Part shown: positions 1-6,557 of the stretch, piece after piece
Layout of the letters: each line of letters begins with the position of its first letter
Numbering within the stretch: the first letter of the stretch is position 1
DNA from: Deltaproteobacteria bacterium
GTDB lineage: Bacteria; Desulfobacterota; Binatia; UBA9968
DNA length: 6,651 nucleotides
Direction of reading: 5' to 3'
Assembly: GCA_005878685.1 (NCBI GenBank)
Contig: VBLN01000144.1
Location: 3,655-10,305 of the forward strand
The notes under the pieces: generated by a model
Seen by the model: only the letters and a program-made list of their open reading frames with translations
The model's database searches: none
Told to the model about the DNA's origin: nothing
Program-made: the position numbers and the translations under genes

Positions 1-929
1 TTGTTGGCAGCGCCCGGCCCTAGGACTCCCTCCACAGCTCCCTTCCCGAAGCGCTCCTTGTTTGGGGAGCTTTGCACGGCGTGCGCGTATGCAATCCACT
101 GCGTTGTGGCCGCCCCCATTCCAGGAATGATGGCGGTGAAGGTCCCGAGAGCGCTGCAGCGAATCACTAGCCACCAATGGATAAAAGTATCTTTGACCCC
201 TTGCATCACACCCCCAAGCTCCTCGACTTTCTCCTGAGCAATGCTTGTCCCTAAAACCGCCAGCTCAATAGTTTCGGGGATGGCATAGAACCCTATGGTG
301 ACCGGCACAAGACCGATTCCATCCCAGAGGAATAACTGACCGAAGGTGTAGCGTTGTATCCCGGATATCGGATCGAGTCCTATGGTAGCAAGCATGAGGC
401 CTATGCCACCGGAGACGATTCCTTTGAGCACGGCCTCTCCACTGAGGGCGGCGACAAAGGTGATTCCCAAGAGCGAAAGCATGAAAAACTCCGGGGAGCC
501 AAAGGTAAGAACCAAGGGTCGAACGATCGGGACTGCGAGGGCGATGCAAACAGCGCCGAAGATAGCGCCTACCAGAGAACTCATCAGCACGGCTCCCAAG
601 GCCCTACCCGCTTCGCCCTTTTTTGCCATCGCATGGCCATCGATGATCGTTGAGGCGGTGGTCGGCTCTCCTGGAACGCCAAAGAGAACAGAAGTAATGT
701 CTCCGGTCGTGGCGGTTACAGCCGTCATGCCCAAAAGAAAAGCAAAGGCTTCGACTGCAGACATTTTAAAAATGAAGGGAAGCATGAGGGCCATGGCGGT
801 AGGTCCGCCCAACCCAGGGAGGATTCCTACGACGAACCCGATGACGAGGCCTATGCACATCAGGACAAATGTAGAGGGGGCAAAGACCTGGTAGAAACCC
901 GAAACAAATGCAGTCAGGAACTCCATCAT
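1..929 (-). CDS. tctA: TctA-family tripartite tricarboxylate transporter large permease subunit (N-terminal part, truncated at window edge)
   Basis: Seen: the minus strand encodes 309 residues without a stop before running off the left edge; the family is usually about 500 residues, so roughly 60% is present. It is very hydrophobic with repeated membrane segments. Family landmarks are the glycine/proline loop GILPGLGGPTAMALMLPF (about residues 35-52), the segment DITSVLFGVPGEPTTAS (about 77-93) followed by IDGHAMAKKGEAGRALGA, and the second-half loop IIPGMGAATTQWIAYAHA (about 267-284), ending in GVLGPGAAN. Known: TctA is the large inner-membrane subunit that, with a small membrane protein (TctB) and a periplasmic binding protein (TctC), imports tricarboxylates or other carboxylates using an ion gradient. 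Two ATGs lie in tandem (first bases at 929 and 926). A duplicated AGGAGAGGAG (936-945) sits 6 nt before the first, so either start is possible. No tctB or tctC lies immediately upstream, which is unusual; the partners may lie beyond the left edge or elsewhere. The transported substrate cannot be told. Confidence 0.93.
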   Translation of the reverse strand, partial: MMEFLTAFVSGFYQVFAPSTFVLMCIGLVIGFVVGILPGLGGPTAMALMLPFIFKMSAVEAFAFLLGMTAVTATTGDITSVLFGVPGEPTTASTIIDGHAMAKKGEAGRALGAVLMSSLVGAIFGAVCIALAVPIVRPLVLTFGSPEFFMLSLLGITFVAALSGEAVLKGIVSGGIGLMLATIGLDPISGIQRYTFGQLFLWDGIGLVPVTIGFYAIPETIELAVLGTSIAQEKVEELGGVMQGVKDTFIHWWLVIRCSALGTFTAIIPGMGAATTQWIAYAHAVQSSPNKERFGKGAVEGVLGPGAAN

Positions 930-1071
930 GGCCAGCTCCTCTCCTGTGCAACTCCCAGCCTAGTTGACTCTTGGAAGACCCTCTTCGACAGCCCATGTCA
1001 GGAAACGTCAATGCGTCGGGCAGACACGGAATTTTGATGGGAACCTCTCAACCAAAACTGATTAGAAGTCT

Positions 1072-1100
1072 CTTAATTCACAAAACGCAGACTGTGTCAA
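1072..1100 (-). promoter_or_regulatory. possible sigma-70-type promoter for the tctA-like gene
   Basis: On the minus strand a perfect TTGACA (-35) at 1095-1100 is followed after 17 nt by ATTAAG at 1072-1077, a poor -10 with only 3 of 6 consensus bases. It lies in the 189-bp gap between the hydrolase stop and the tctA start, the right place to give tctA its own transcript with a leader of about 135 nt. The rest of that gap (930-1118) shows no gene, no clear terminator with a T tract and no riboswitch that I can recognise. The -35 is convincing and the -10 is not. Confidence 0.3.
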
Positions 1101-1118
1101 GCCGACAGCGTCGCAGCC

Positions 1119-1919
1119 CTACTCAGCATGAGGGATTTTCAGCACCAGACACTTCGCGCTTCCGCCAGCCTTGATGAATTCGCTGAGAGGAGTTTCAAAG
1201 ACAGAAAACCCCATGGATTCCAGTTGAGCACGAATTTTAGGACAACCTCCGTTCATGACAATGTTCTTCTCCGCCACAATTGCGTTGCAAGCGAATCGCA
1301 GCGCTTCCTCTTCGCCAATCGGGATGAGGGTACCAACGTGATCTTCCAACACCTTCATGGCACCGCCGTCAAAAGCACCCGGATAATAGATCGCCTGGTT
1401 ACTGCCTAAGGGACAAAAACAAGTGTCCAGATGGTAAAACCAATCATTGATAAGCTCTAACGAAAGGACCTCGCGCTCGATGATCTCGGCCACCTTCTGG
1501 TGAGAGACAATGTCGGAGCGGATGCGGTATCCGGCGAAAAAAAGATCTCCACACATCAGTAGGTCTCCCTCTCCTTCAAAGAAGATTTGTTCGGGAAGGT
1601 GAAAGATCTCGTAGCCTCGGGCCGCGAACCAGTTCTCAAAGTGCGCGGCTTCGCCGCGCCTGACCTCATGACGGAAGTTACTGACGATAAATTTATTTTC
1701 CCAGACGAGTCCCCCGTTCGCGGTAAAGACCAAGTCCGGTAGACCCGGCCTGGGTTCCACCAAGGCGACATCCACACCAAGCCGATCCTGGAGAAGCTGG
1801 TATAACGCCCGCCATTGCTCGTCGGCCAGTCGAGAATCGCTCTGACGACTGCGGCTCATCCATGGATTAATCTCATATTCGATGGCGTAATAGAGAGGGG
1901 GACACATCAGGAGCCGCAT
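1119..1919 (-). CDS. Guanidino-group hydrolase of the amidinotransferase/DDAH superfamily, probable arginine dihydrolase-like (ArgZ-type) or dimethylargininase
   Basis: A 266-residue single-domain pentein-fold enzyme, of normal length for dimethylarginine dimethylaminohydrolase (DDAH) proteins. Visible motifs in order: [17 protein letters not shown] at residues 5-21; [12 protein letters not shown] at 60-71; FEGEGD at 114-119 (Glu115 and Asp119 are active-site candidates); HLDTCFCPL at 163-171 (His163 as catalytic base); and GGSAKCLVL at 252-260 with Cys257 as the expected nucleophile. The Cys-His-Glu set is therefore intact. Known: the superfamily attacks the guanidinium carbon of arginine or derivatives. 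Most arginine deiminases and DDAHs carry Asp where this protein has Asn68; the cyanobacterial arginine dihydrolase ArgZ has Asn in an FTAN motif and converts arginine to ornithine, CO2 and two ammonia. Inferred: a stand-alone dihydrolase lacking the C-terminal domain of ArgZ. Citrulline-forming or dimethylarginine activity remains possible. ATG at 1919 has AGGAG 12 nt upstream, slightly far. It is divergent from the aldehyde dehydrogenase, 84 bp away. Confidence 0.85.
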   Translation of the reverse strand: MRLLMCPPLYYAIEYEINPWMSRSRQSDSRLADEQWRALYQLLQDRLGVDVALVEPRPGLPDLVFTANGGLVWENKFIVSNFRHEVRRGEAAHFENWFAARGYEIFHLPEQIFFEGEGDLLMCGDLFFAGYRIRSDIVSHQKVAEIIEREVLSLELINDWFYHLDTCFCPLGSNQAIYYPGAFDGGAMKVLEDHVGTLIPIGEEEALRFACNAIVAEKNIVMNGGCPKIRAQLESMGFSVFETPLSEFIKAGGSAKCLVLKIPHAE

Positions 1920-1946
1920 ATCGTCGTTCCGCTCCTACCACAAAGT

Positions 1947-1974
1947 TTGGTTGATTTTCAATTCGTGATAGAAT
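1947..1974 (+). promoter_or_regulatory. probable promoter of the aldehyde dehydrogenase gene in the divergent intergenic region
   Basis: On the plus strand TTGGTT (1947-1952) is followed after 16 nt by TAGAAT (1969-1974), a 5-of-6 match to the -10 consensus; the -35 is only half matched. The implied start near 1981 leaves a leader of about 23 nt containing the Shine-Dalgarno AGAGGT at 1992-1997. The 84-bp region also has to hold the promoter for the divergent hydrolase gene, but no convincing minus-strand pair was found. A shared regulator site is plausible but no clear operator is visible. Confidence 0.45.
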
Positions 1975-2003
1975 CAGGGTCAAGGAAATTAAGAGGTCGA
2001 ACT

Positions 2004-3494
2004 ATGCCAGAACGATACAAGAACTATATCAGAGGGAAATGGGTGGACGGCAAAACGGCCAAGACCTTCGAGAATCGTAACCCCGCTAACCACCACGATC
2101 TCATCGGACTTTTTCCCGACTCATCTGCTGAAGACGTGGCCGAGGCAGTCGCAGCAGCAAAGAAAGCCTTCCCCAAGTGGCGCTTAGTACCTGCGCCCAA
2201 GCGGGGCGAGGTCCTCTACAAGGTCGGAGAGTTATTGCGCCAGCGAAAAGAAGAGATCGCCCGGATGATGACAAGGGAGATGGGAAAGATTCTCAAGGAG
2301 ACGCGCGGAGATGTTCAGGAAGGAATCGACACCGCTTTTTATGCCGGCGGCGAGGGTAGAAGACTCTTCGGCGAAACTACGCCCGCCGAACTCCCAGACA
2401 AGTTTGCTATGTCTGTGCGGGTCCCGGTCGGTGTCTGCGGCTTGATTACTCCTTGGAATTTTCCCATGGCAATTCCTACCTGGAAGCTGTTCCCGGCTCT
2501 CCTGTGTGGGAATACTGTTGTTCTCAAACCTGCTGAGGATACTCCTTTGACTGCAGTCAAGCTGTTCGAGATTCTCGAGCAGGCCGGGATTCCGTCTGGA
2601 GTAGTCAACCTGGTTCACGGGACGGGCGAGCAGGCTGGCGCAGCGCTCGTGCGCCACGGCGATGTTCAGCTTATCTCCTTTACGGGATCCACAGCAGTCG
2701 GACGAGAGATCGCGGCGGTGTGTGGCCAGAGCCTAAAGAGAGTATCATTGGAGATGGGCGGAAAGAATGCCGAGATCGTCATGGAGGACGCGGACTTAAA
2801 TCTAGCCCTGGAAGGAGCCTTGTGGGGAGCCTTTGGCACCACCGGACAACGGTGCACCGCCACGAGCCGTCTGATCCTCCATCGAGAAATTAAAAAACAG
2901 TTCACCGAAATGTTGGTTGAGCGAGCTGAGAAGATCAGGATCGGAGATGGCTTGGATGAGACTGTCGAGATGGGACCCTTAATCAACGAAGCCGCCCGAC
3001 AGAGCGTTCACCGTTATGTCCAGATTGGCAAGCAGGAGGGAGCCAGGCTGTTGATCGGCGGAACTCTCTATGAAGAAGGCCAGTGGATCAACGGCTATTT
3101 CTATAAACCGACGATATTCGACCAGGTGACCCCCACCATGCGCATCGCGCAGGAGGAAATTTTCGGGCCGGTTCTTTCTATCATAGAGGTTAAAAACTTC
3201 GAAGAGGCGATTGAGGTCCTCAACGGAACTCCTTATGGGCTTTCCAGCTCTATCTATACTAGGGACGTCGCGAGAGCGTTTCGAGCCATGAGAGACATCG
3301 AAGCGGGCATTACCTATATCAACGGCCCCACCATTGGCGCCGAAGTTCATCTACCCTTCGGCGGCGTGAAGGAAACTGGGAACGGGCACCGAGAGGCGGG
3401 CACCACCGTTTACGATATTTTCAGTGAATGGAAGTCCGTCTACGTCGACTACTCGGGAAAACTGCAAAAGGCGCAGATCGACAACGCCGAATAA
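2004..3494 (+). CDS. NAD(P)-dependent aldehyde dehydrogenase (probable semialdehyde dehydrogenase)
   Basis: A complete 496-residue protein, full length for the ALDH superfamily, oxidising an aldehyde to a carboxylate in the cytoplasm. Residues seen: PWNFP at 150-154 with Asn152; VVLKPAE at 172-178 with cofactor-binding Lys175; FTGSTAVG at 226-233; LEMGGKNA at 249-256 with general-base Glu250; GQRCTA at 281-286 with nucleophile Cys284; EEIFGPV at 384-390; and a C-terminal [16 protein letters not shown] at 451-466. All catalytic residues are intact. An in-frame ATG exists at 1815, but it would run 63 codons through the opposing hydrolase gene and add residues outside the family; ATG 2004 has AGAGGT 6 nt upstream and the normal N-terminus ([12 protein letters not shown]). 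The next gene, an aminotransferase 69 bp downstream on the same strand, points to an amino-aldehyde or semialdehyde substrate: glutamate semialdehyde, succinate semialdehyde or aminoadipate semialdehyde. It does not look like the ALDH4 pyrroline-carboxylate dehydrogenase, so the substrate stays open. Confidence 0.93.
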   Translation: MPERYKNYIRGKWVDGKTAKTFENRNPANHHDLIGLFPDSSAEDVAEAVAAAKKAFPKWRLVPAPKRGEVLYKVGELLRQRKEEIARMMTREMGKILKETRGDVQEGIDTAFYAGGEGRRLFGETTPAELPDKFAMSVRVPVGVCGLITPWNFPMAIPTWKLFPALLCGNTVVLKPAEDTPLTAVKLFEILEQAGIPSGVVNLVHGTGEQAGAALVRHGDVQLISFTGSTAVGREIAAVCGQSLKRVSLEMGGKNAEIVMEDADLNLALEGALWGAFGTTGQRCTATSRLILHREIKKQFTEMLVERAEKIRIGDGLDETVEMGPLINEAARQSVHRYVQIGKQEGARLLIGGTLYEEGQWINGYFYKPTIFDQVTPTMRIAQEEIFGPVLSIIEVKNFEEAIEVLNGTPYGLSSSIYTRDVARAFRAMRDIEAGITYINGPTIGAEVHLPFGGVKETGNGHREAGTTVYDIFSEWKSVYVDYSGKLQKAQIDNAE

Positions 3495-3563
3495 AAATTT
3501 TTAATTTTTAGTTTTGAATTTTGAGTTAACATTAAGAGTTCAACATTCACAATTGAAAATTCT
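3495..3563. repeat. AT-rich intergenic spacer of degenerate tandem heptamers
   Basis: The whole spacer between the aldehyde dehydrogenase stop and the aminotransferase start reads as about ten units of 7 nt (two of 6). From 3496 these are AATTTTT, AATTTTT, AGTTTTG, AATTTTG, AGTTAAC, ATTAAG, AGTTCAA, CATTCAC, AATTGAA, AATTCT. A TT step recurs at 3498, 3505, 3512, 3519, 3526, 3532, 3539, 3546, 3553 and 3560. The composition contrasts strongly with the GC-rich genes on both sides. It also contains a perfect 12-nt palindrome TAAAAATTTTTA (3492-3503, including the stop codon), an inverted pair GAATTTT (3516-3522) / AAAATTC (3556-3562), and near-identical GAGTTAACATT (3523-3533) and GAGTTCAACATT (3536-3547). 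Similar heptamer spacers are known as short tandemly repeated sequences in some cyanobacteria and other genomes. Whether it acts as spacer, promoter element or RNA structure cannot be told. Confidence 0.65.
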
Positions 3564-4844
3564 ATGAAAGTTCCTCACATTAAGATCAAGCCTCCAGGCC
3601 CGAAGGCCCAAGCCATCATCGAGCAGGATCGCCGTTATACCGCTCCAGCTTACGGGAGGGTCTATCCTCTGGTTGTGAAGGAGGGGCGGGGGATGGTGAT
3701 CGAGGACGTCGACGGAAACCTGTATCTGGATTTCACTGCCGGAATCGCAGTCACCGCGACCGGCCACTCTCATCCGCAAGTGGTCCAAGCGATCGAAGAG
3801 CAAGCGCGCAAGTTTCTACACTTTTGCGGCAGCGACTTTTACTACGAGCCGATGGCTAGGCTGGCAGAGAAACTATGCCAGTTGGCTCCTGGTTCCTCTC
3901 CCAAAAAGGTTTTCCTGACGAATTCGGGCACGGAGGCGATCGAAGCGGCAATAAAGCTCGCCCGTTACAGCACGGAACGCCAGCACATCATCGCCTTCCT
4001 GGGTTCATTTCATGGCCGCACGCTAGGTTCTCTTTCTTTAACCGCCAGCCGTTCACTCTATCGGTCCCGATTCGGCCCGCTGATTCCGTCTATCCACCAC
4101 GTTCCGTATGGTTTGCGCGGCATCGAATACCTCGAAACGAGTTTCTTTACTCAGCTCGTATCGCCAGACCAGGTCGCCGCCATATTCGTGGAGCCGATTC
4201 AGGGCGAAGGCGGATACATTGTACCTCCCTCAGAGTTTCTCGGCCTGCTTAGAGATATCTGCCAGCGTCACGGCATCCTCCTGGTAGCCGATGAAATCCA
4301 GACTGGCTTTGGCCGAACCGGAAAGATGTTCGCCTGCGAGCATTGGGACGTGGAGCCAGACATTCTCTGCGTCGCCAAAGGCATCGCAAGCGGATTGCCG
4401 CTTGGGGCGATGATCGCCAAGAGCGACATCAGCACCTGGACACGCGGGACCCACGGCTCTACGTTCGGTGGCAATCCTGTGGCCTGCGCCGCGGCCCTGG
4501 CGACGCTAGCACTGTTGGAAGATGGCCTCATGAAGAACGCTGCCGAAGTCGGAGGCTATTTAAAGGAGAAGCTCGGCCACCTCAAGAGCAGTCACCCCCC
4601 TATTAGCGATGTCCGAGGATTAGGACTTATGATCGGAGTGGAGCTGGCGAAGCGGGACGCAGCGCGTACGCCCGATGCTGAGCTCCGGAATCAAGTCATA
4701 CAGAAAGTCTTTGAAAAGGGCTTGCTCCTTCTCGGCTGTGGCGAGAGCACTATTCGTTTTTGCCCGCCGTTGATCGTGAGCAAAAGCGAAGCGGATGCGG
4801 CCGTTGAGATCTTCGCCTCAACTCTAAAAGAGCTGGCGAAATAA
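3564..4844 (+). CDS. Class III PLP-dependent aminotransferase (ornithine/4-aminobutyrate/acetylornithine aminotransferase family)
   Basis: A complete 426-residue fold-type I enzyme that moves an amino group, usually the distal one of a diamine or omega-amino acid, to 2-oxoglutarate. Seen: LDFTAGIAVTATGHSHP at 55-71; phosphate-binding SGTEA at 121-125; FHGRT at 149-153; VEPIQGEGG at 209-217; LVADEIQTGFGRTG at 240-253 with Asp243 contacting the pyridine nitrogen; CVAKGIASGLPLGAM at 269-283 with Lys272 as the Schiff-base lysine; and GSTFGGNPVACAA at 298-310. The N-terminus (PHI, then PPGPKAQAIIEQD) and the stretch FLHFCGSDFYYEPMARLAEKL (residues 84 on) resemble the archaeal-type 4-aminobutyrate/ornithine aminotransferase clade. 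The start at 3564 fits this family, yet no Shine-Dalgarno is visible in the AT-rich leader. It follows the aldehyde dehydrogenase by 69 bp on the same strand and could act before it, for example ornithine to glutamate semialdehyde. The exact substrate (ornithine, GABA, lysine, acetylornithine) cannot be fixed by eye. Confidence 0.92.
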   Translation: MKVPHIKIKPPGPKAQAIIEQDRRYTAPAYGRVYPLVVKEGRGMVIEDVDGNLYLDFTAGIAVTATGHSHPQVVQAIEEQARKFLHFCGSDFYYEPMARLAEKLCQLAPGSSPKKVFLTNSGTEAIEAAIKLARYSTERQHIIAFLGSFHGRTLGSLSLTASRSLYRSRFGPLIPSIHHVPYGLRGIEYLETSFFTQLVSPDQVAAIFVEPIQGEGGYIVPPSEFLGLLRDICQRHGILLVADEIQTGFGRTGKMFACEHWDVEPDILCVAKGIASGLPLGAMIAKSDISTWTRGTHGSTFGGNPVACAAALATLALLEDGLMKNAAEVGGYLKEKLGHLKSSHPPISDVRGLGLMIGVELAKRDAARTPDAELRNQVIQKVFEKGLLLLGCGESTIRFCPPLIVSKSEADAAVEIFASTLKELAK

Positions 4845-4868
4845 ATCCGCCCCGTAAACTCCGCAAAC

Positions 4869-6455
4869 TCATCCTGCGGGTAGCGGCTCCCGGACTGAAT
4901 CGGTGAAGTTCAAGAGATCGACATACTGTTCGAGAGGAACGGCAGCGAGGAATGTCCCAAGGCGTGGCCCTCTATCTTTTCCAAACAGGAGGTTGTAAAC
5001 AATCTGAAAAAATCGCCTCTGCGCGGACACTAGCTCCTTCTCCGTCATCTCCGGCTTTTTGGGTATCGCGTAGACTTTTTCCGTCGCCTCATCCACGCCG
5101 AACTTCGAGACCTTCAGCCACCGGTACAGCTCTAAAACCCAAGCCTGTTCATGGGACGGCAAGGTCCGAAAGTATTCGTCATTTCGCCTGCTCAGCAAAC
5201 CGACACGTTGGTCCGGCGCGTAGAGCACGAGCCAGTTCTCGGCTTTCTTTAAACGTTCTTTGAATTGCTCTTCGCTGAAGGGCGTGCCGATCCGCGAAAA
5301 AATCATCTCTAGCGCGCGGCCGTTTCCCTGGGCGATGCCGGAGAAGCTCACGAGCTGCCTGAAGGATACCGGATGCAGCTTCTTGCCTGGAAACGTGGAG
5401 AGCTGGAGAGCCCTTTGCTCATCGGGAAGCGTGCTGCTTTGGCTGCACGCGCGATCGAACTCCTCATAGAGCCGCTGTATTTGGTCATCCACGAGAAGGT
5501 CAAATGCCCGCGTCGGCGGCGTGCGGGCGAAGATCCAGAGCAGAACCTCAGGCTGGTAAATTTTCAACACATCGTGCGGCGTGAGAAGCTGGCCGGAAGA
5601 GCCGCTCATCTTTCCGGTCAGACCTTTGAGTCCGATAAACTCGTAGGGCTGAAAGATGGGCGGCTCGTAGGCAAAAACTTCTCTGGCGATCCTGCTCGAA
5701 ACCTCGTAGCTCCCGCCGGCAGTCGCATGGTCCTTGCCGCCGGGCTCGAAGTCGACGCCTTCATGGCGCCAGCGCATCGCCCAATCGATTTTCCAAGGAA
5801 GCTTTACGTTAGTGGAGCGGTTGAGATCAATCGTCCCTCTATATTTGCATGACGAGCAGGAGTAAGAGAATACTATTTCCGAAGCATCCACAGGCATGAT
5901 CTCTGTTGTGTCCTTGATACAACCTTCACAGTAAACCGTGACCGGGAAGTATTTCTCGCGCTCTTCTTGAGACCCTCCCTGGGTACGGTAGTCGGCCAAA
6001 ATGTCATAGATGGTTTTTCTCGCTCGGACAGCCGCGATGATGCCTTCCCGGTAAACTCCGCTCTCATACATTTTAGTCTGATAGCGAAATTGAAGAGCAA
6101 TGCCCAACTCCTGGAGCGATGCCTCAAATTCATGCTCGTGGCGCGCAGCGTAGGATTCATAGCGACCCAATGGATCTGGGACATAACTCAGCGGCTTACC
6201 AATAAACTCTCTATAGGACTCAGGTACCCCTATGGGTACTTTCCTAAGACGATCATAATCATCCCAGGAATGAAAAAGGACCACCTGTTTGCCTCGGTCT
6301 TTGAGGCATTTCCCCACAAACCAAATGGTCACGATGTCGCGCAAATTACCCACATGGACGGGCCCGGAGGGGCTGATGCCCGAGGCACAATGGAAAACCT
6401 CTCTTTCCGGACGGCGCTTGACCAGGTCTTCGGCTATTTTATCGGCCCAATGCAT
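4869..6455 (-). CDS. lysS: Lysyl-tRNA synthetase, class I (archaeal type)
   Basis: A complete 528-residue enzyme that charges tRNA-Lys with lysine using ATP in the cytoplasm. Class I identity is clear from the Rossmann signatures HVGN (residues 34-37, in SGISPSGPVHVGNLRD) and GKMSGS (281-286), and from the family stretch HSWDDYDRLRKVP at 62-74. Four cysteines, CEGC (176-179) and CSSC (200-203), form a probable zinc ribbon, as in archaeal class I LysRS. GGKDHATAGGSY at 239-250 is another family block. The C-terminal third is helical, as expected for the anticodon-binding part. Class II LysRS is the usual bacterial form; class I occurs in archaea and scattered bacteria such as spirochaetes and some proteobacteria. 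The start MHWADKIAEDL matches the family. The reading frame is open 18 codons further upstream but has no ATG, GTG or TTG there. Only a purine-rich GAAGAAG lies before the ATG. The gene converges on the aminotransferase with a 24-bp gap. The leader of about 55 nt is too short for a T-box or lysine riboswitch. Confidence 0.96.
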   Translation of the reverse strand: MHWADKIAEDLVKRRPEREVFHCASGISPSGPVHVGNLRDIVTIWFVGKCLKDRGKQVVLFHSWDDYDRLRKVPIGVPESYREFIGKPLSYVPDPLGRYESYAARHEHEFEASLQELGIALQFRYQTKMYESGVYREGIIAAVRARKTIYDILADYRTQGGSQEEREKYFPVTVYCEGCIKDTTEIMPVDASEIVFSYSCSSCKYRGTIDLNRSTNVKLPWKIDWAMRWRHEGVDFEPGGKDHATAGGSYEVSSRIAREVFAYEPPIFQPYEFIGLKGLTGKMSGSSGQLLTPHDVLKIYQPEVLLWIFARTPPTRAFDLLVDDQIQRLYEEFDRACSQSSTLPDEQRALQLSTFPGKKLHPVSFRQLVSFSGIAQGNGRALEMIFSRIGTPFSEEQFKERLKKAENWLVLYAPDQRVGLLSRRNDEYFRTLPSHEQAWVLELYRWLKVSKFGVDEATEKVYAIPKKPEMTEKELVSAQRRFFQIVYNLLFGKDRGPRLGTFLAAVPLEQYVDLLNFTDSVREPLPAG

Positions 6456-6516
6456 CGCTTCTTCGCTCGCTAGTTTCTGAAGCCATGGACGGAACTTAGG
6501 AAAGCAATTTTATTGA

Positions 6517-6545
6517 AGAATAACGGCAAAGGGATGTCGTGTCAA
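6517..6545 (-). promoter_or_regulatory. probable sigma-70-type promoter of the lysyl-tRNA synthetase gene
   Basis: On the minus strand a perfect TTGACA (6540-6545) is separated by exactly 17 nt from TATTCT (6517-6522), which matches 4 of 6 bases of the -10 consensus. It lies between the TPR gene stop (6558) and the synthetase ATG (6455), with a predicted start near 6510 and a leader of about 55 nt. This suggests the synthetase has its own promoter even though the TPR gene points the same way. No operator or attenuator is visible. Confidence 0.6.
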
Positions 6546-6557
6546 TTAATGGAGGCC

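Noticed and set aside
382..894. 170-codon open frame on the plus strand
   Set aside because: It is antisense to the tctA-like gene, which has clear family motifs; the predicted protein is low in recognisable features.
766..1011. 81-codon minus-strand frame upstream of and overlapping tctA, as a possible tctB
   Set aside because: It mostly overlaps the tctA start region in another frame and is not hydrophobic in the manner of TctB.
1815..2003. N-terminal extension of the aldehyde dehydrogenase to an in-frame ATG at 1815
   Set aside because: It would overlap the opposing hydrolase gene by over 100 bp, adds residues unlike the family, and ATG 2004 has a proper Shine-Dalgarno.
2232..3350. Several minus-strand open frames of 89-141 codons
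   Set aside because: They are shadows of the aldehyde dehydrogenase coding frame, with no start signals or recognisable domains.
4861..4879. Small hairpin CCGCA-N9-TGCGG between the convergent aminotransferase and synthetase genes, as a terminator
   Set aside because: The stem is only 5 bp, the loop is long, it covers the synthetase stop codon, and there is no T tract on either strand.
5373..6473. Two long plus-strand open frames (5373-5852 and 5967-6473)
   Set aside because: They are antisense to the class I lysyl-tRNA synthetase; no known domain or ribosome binding site supports them.
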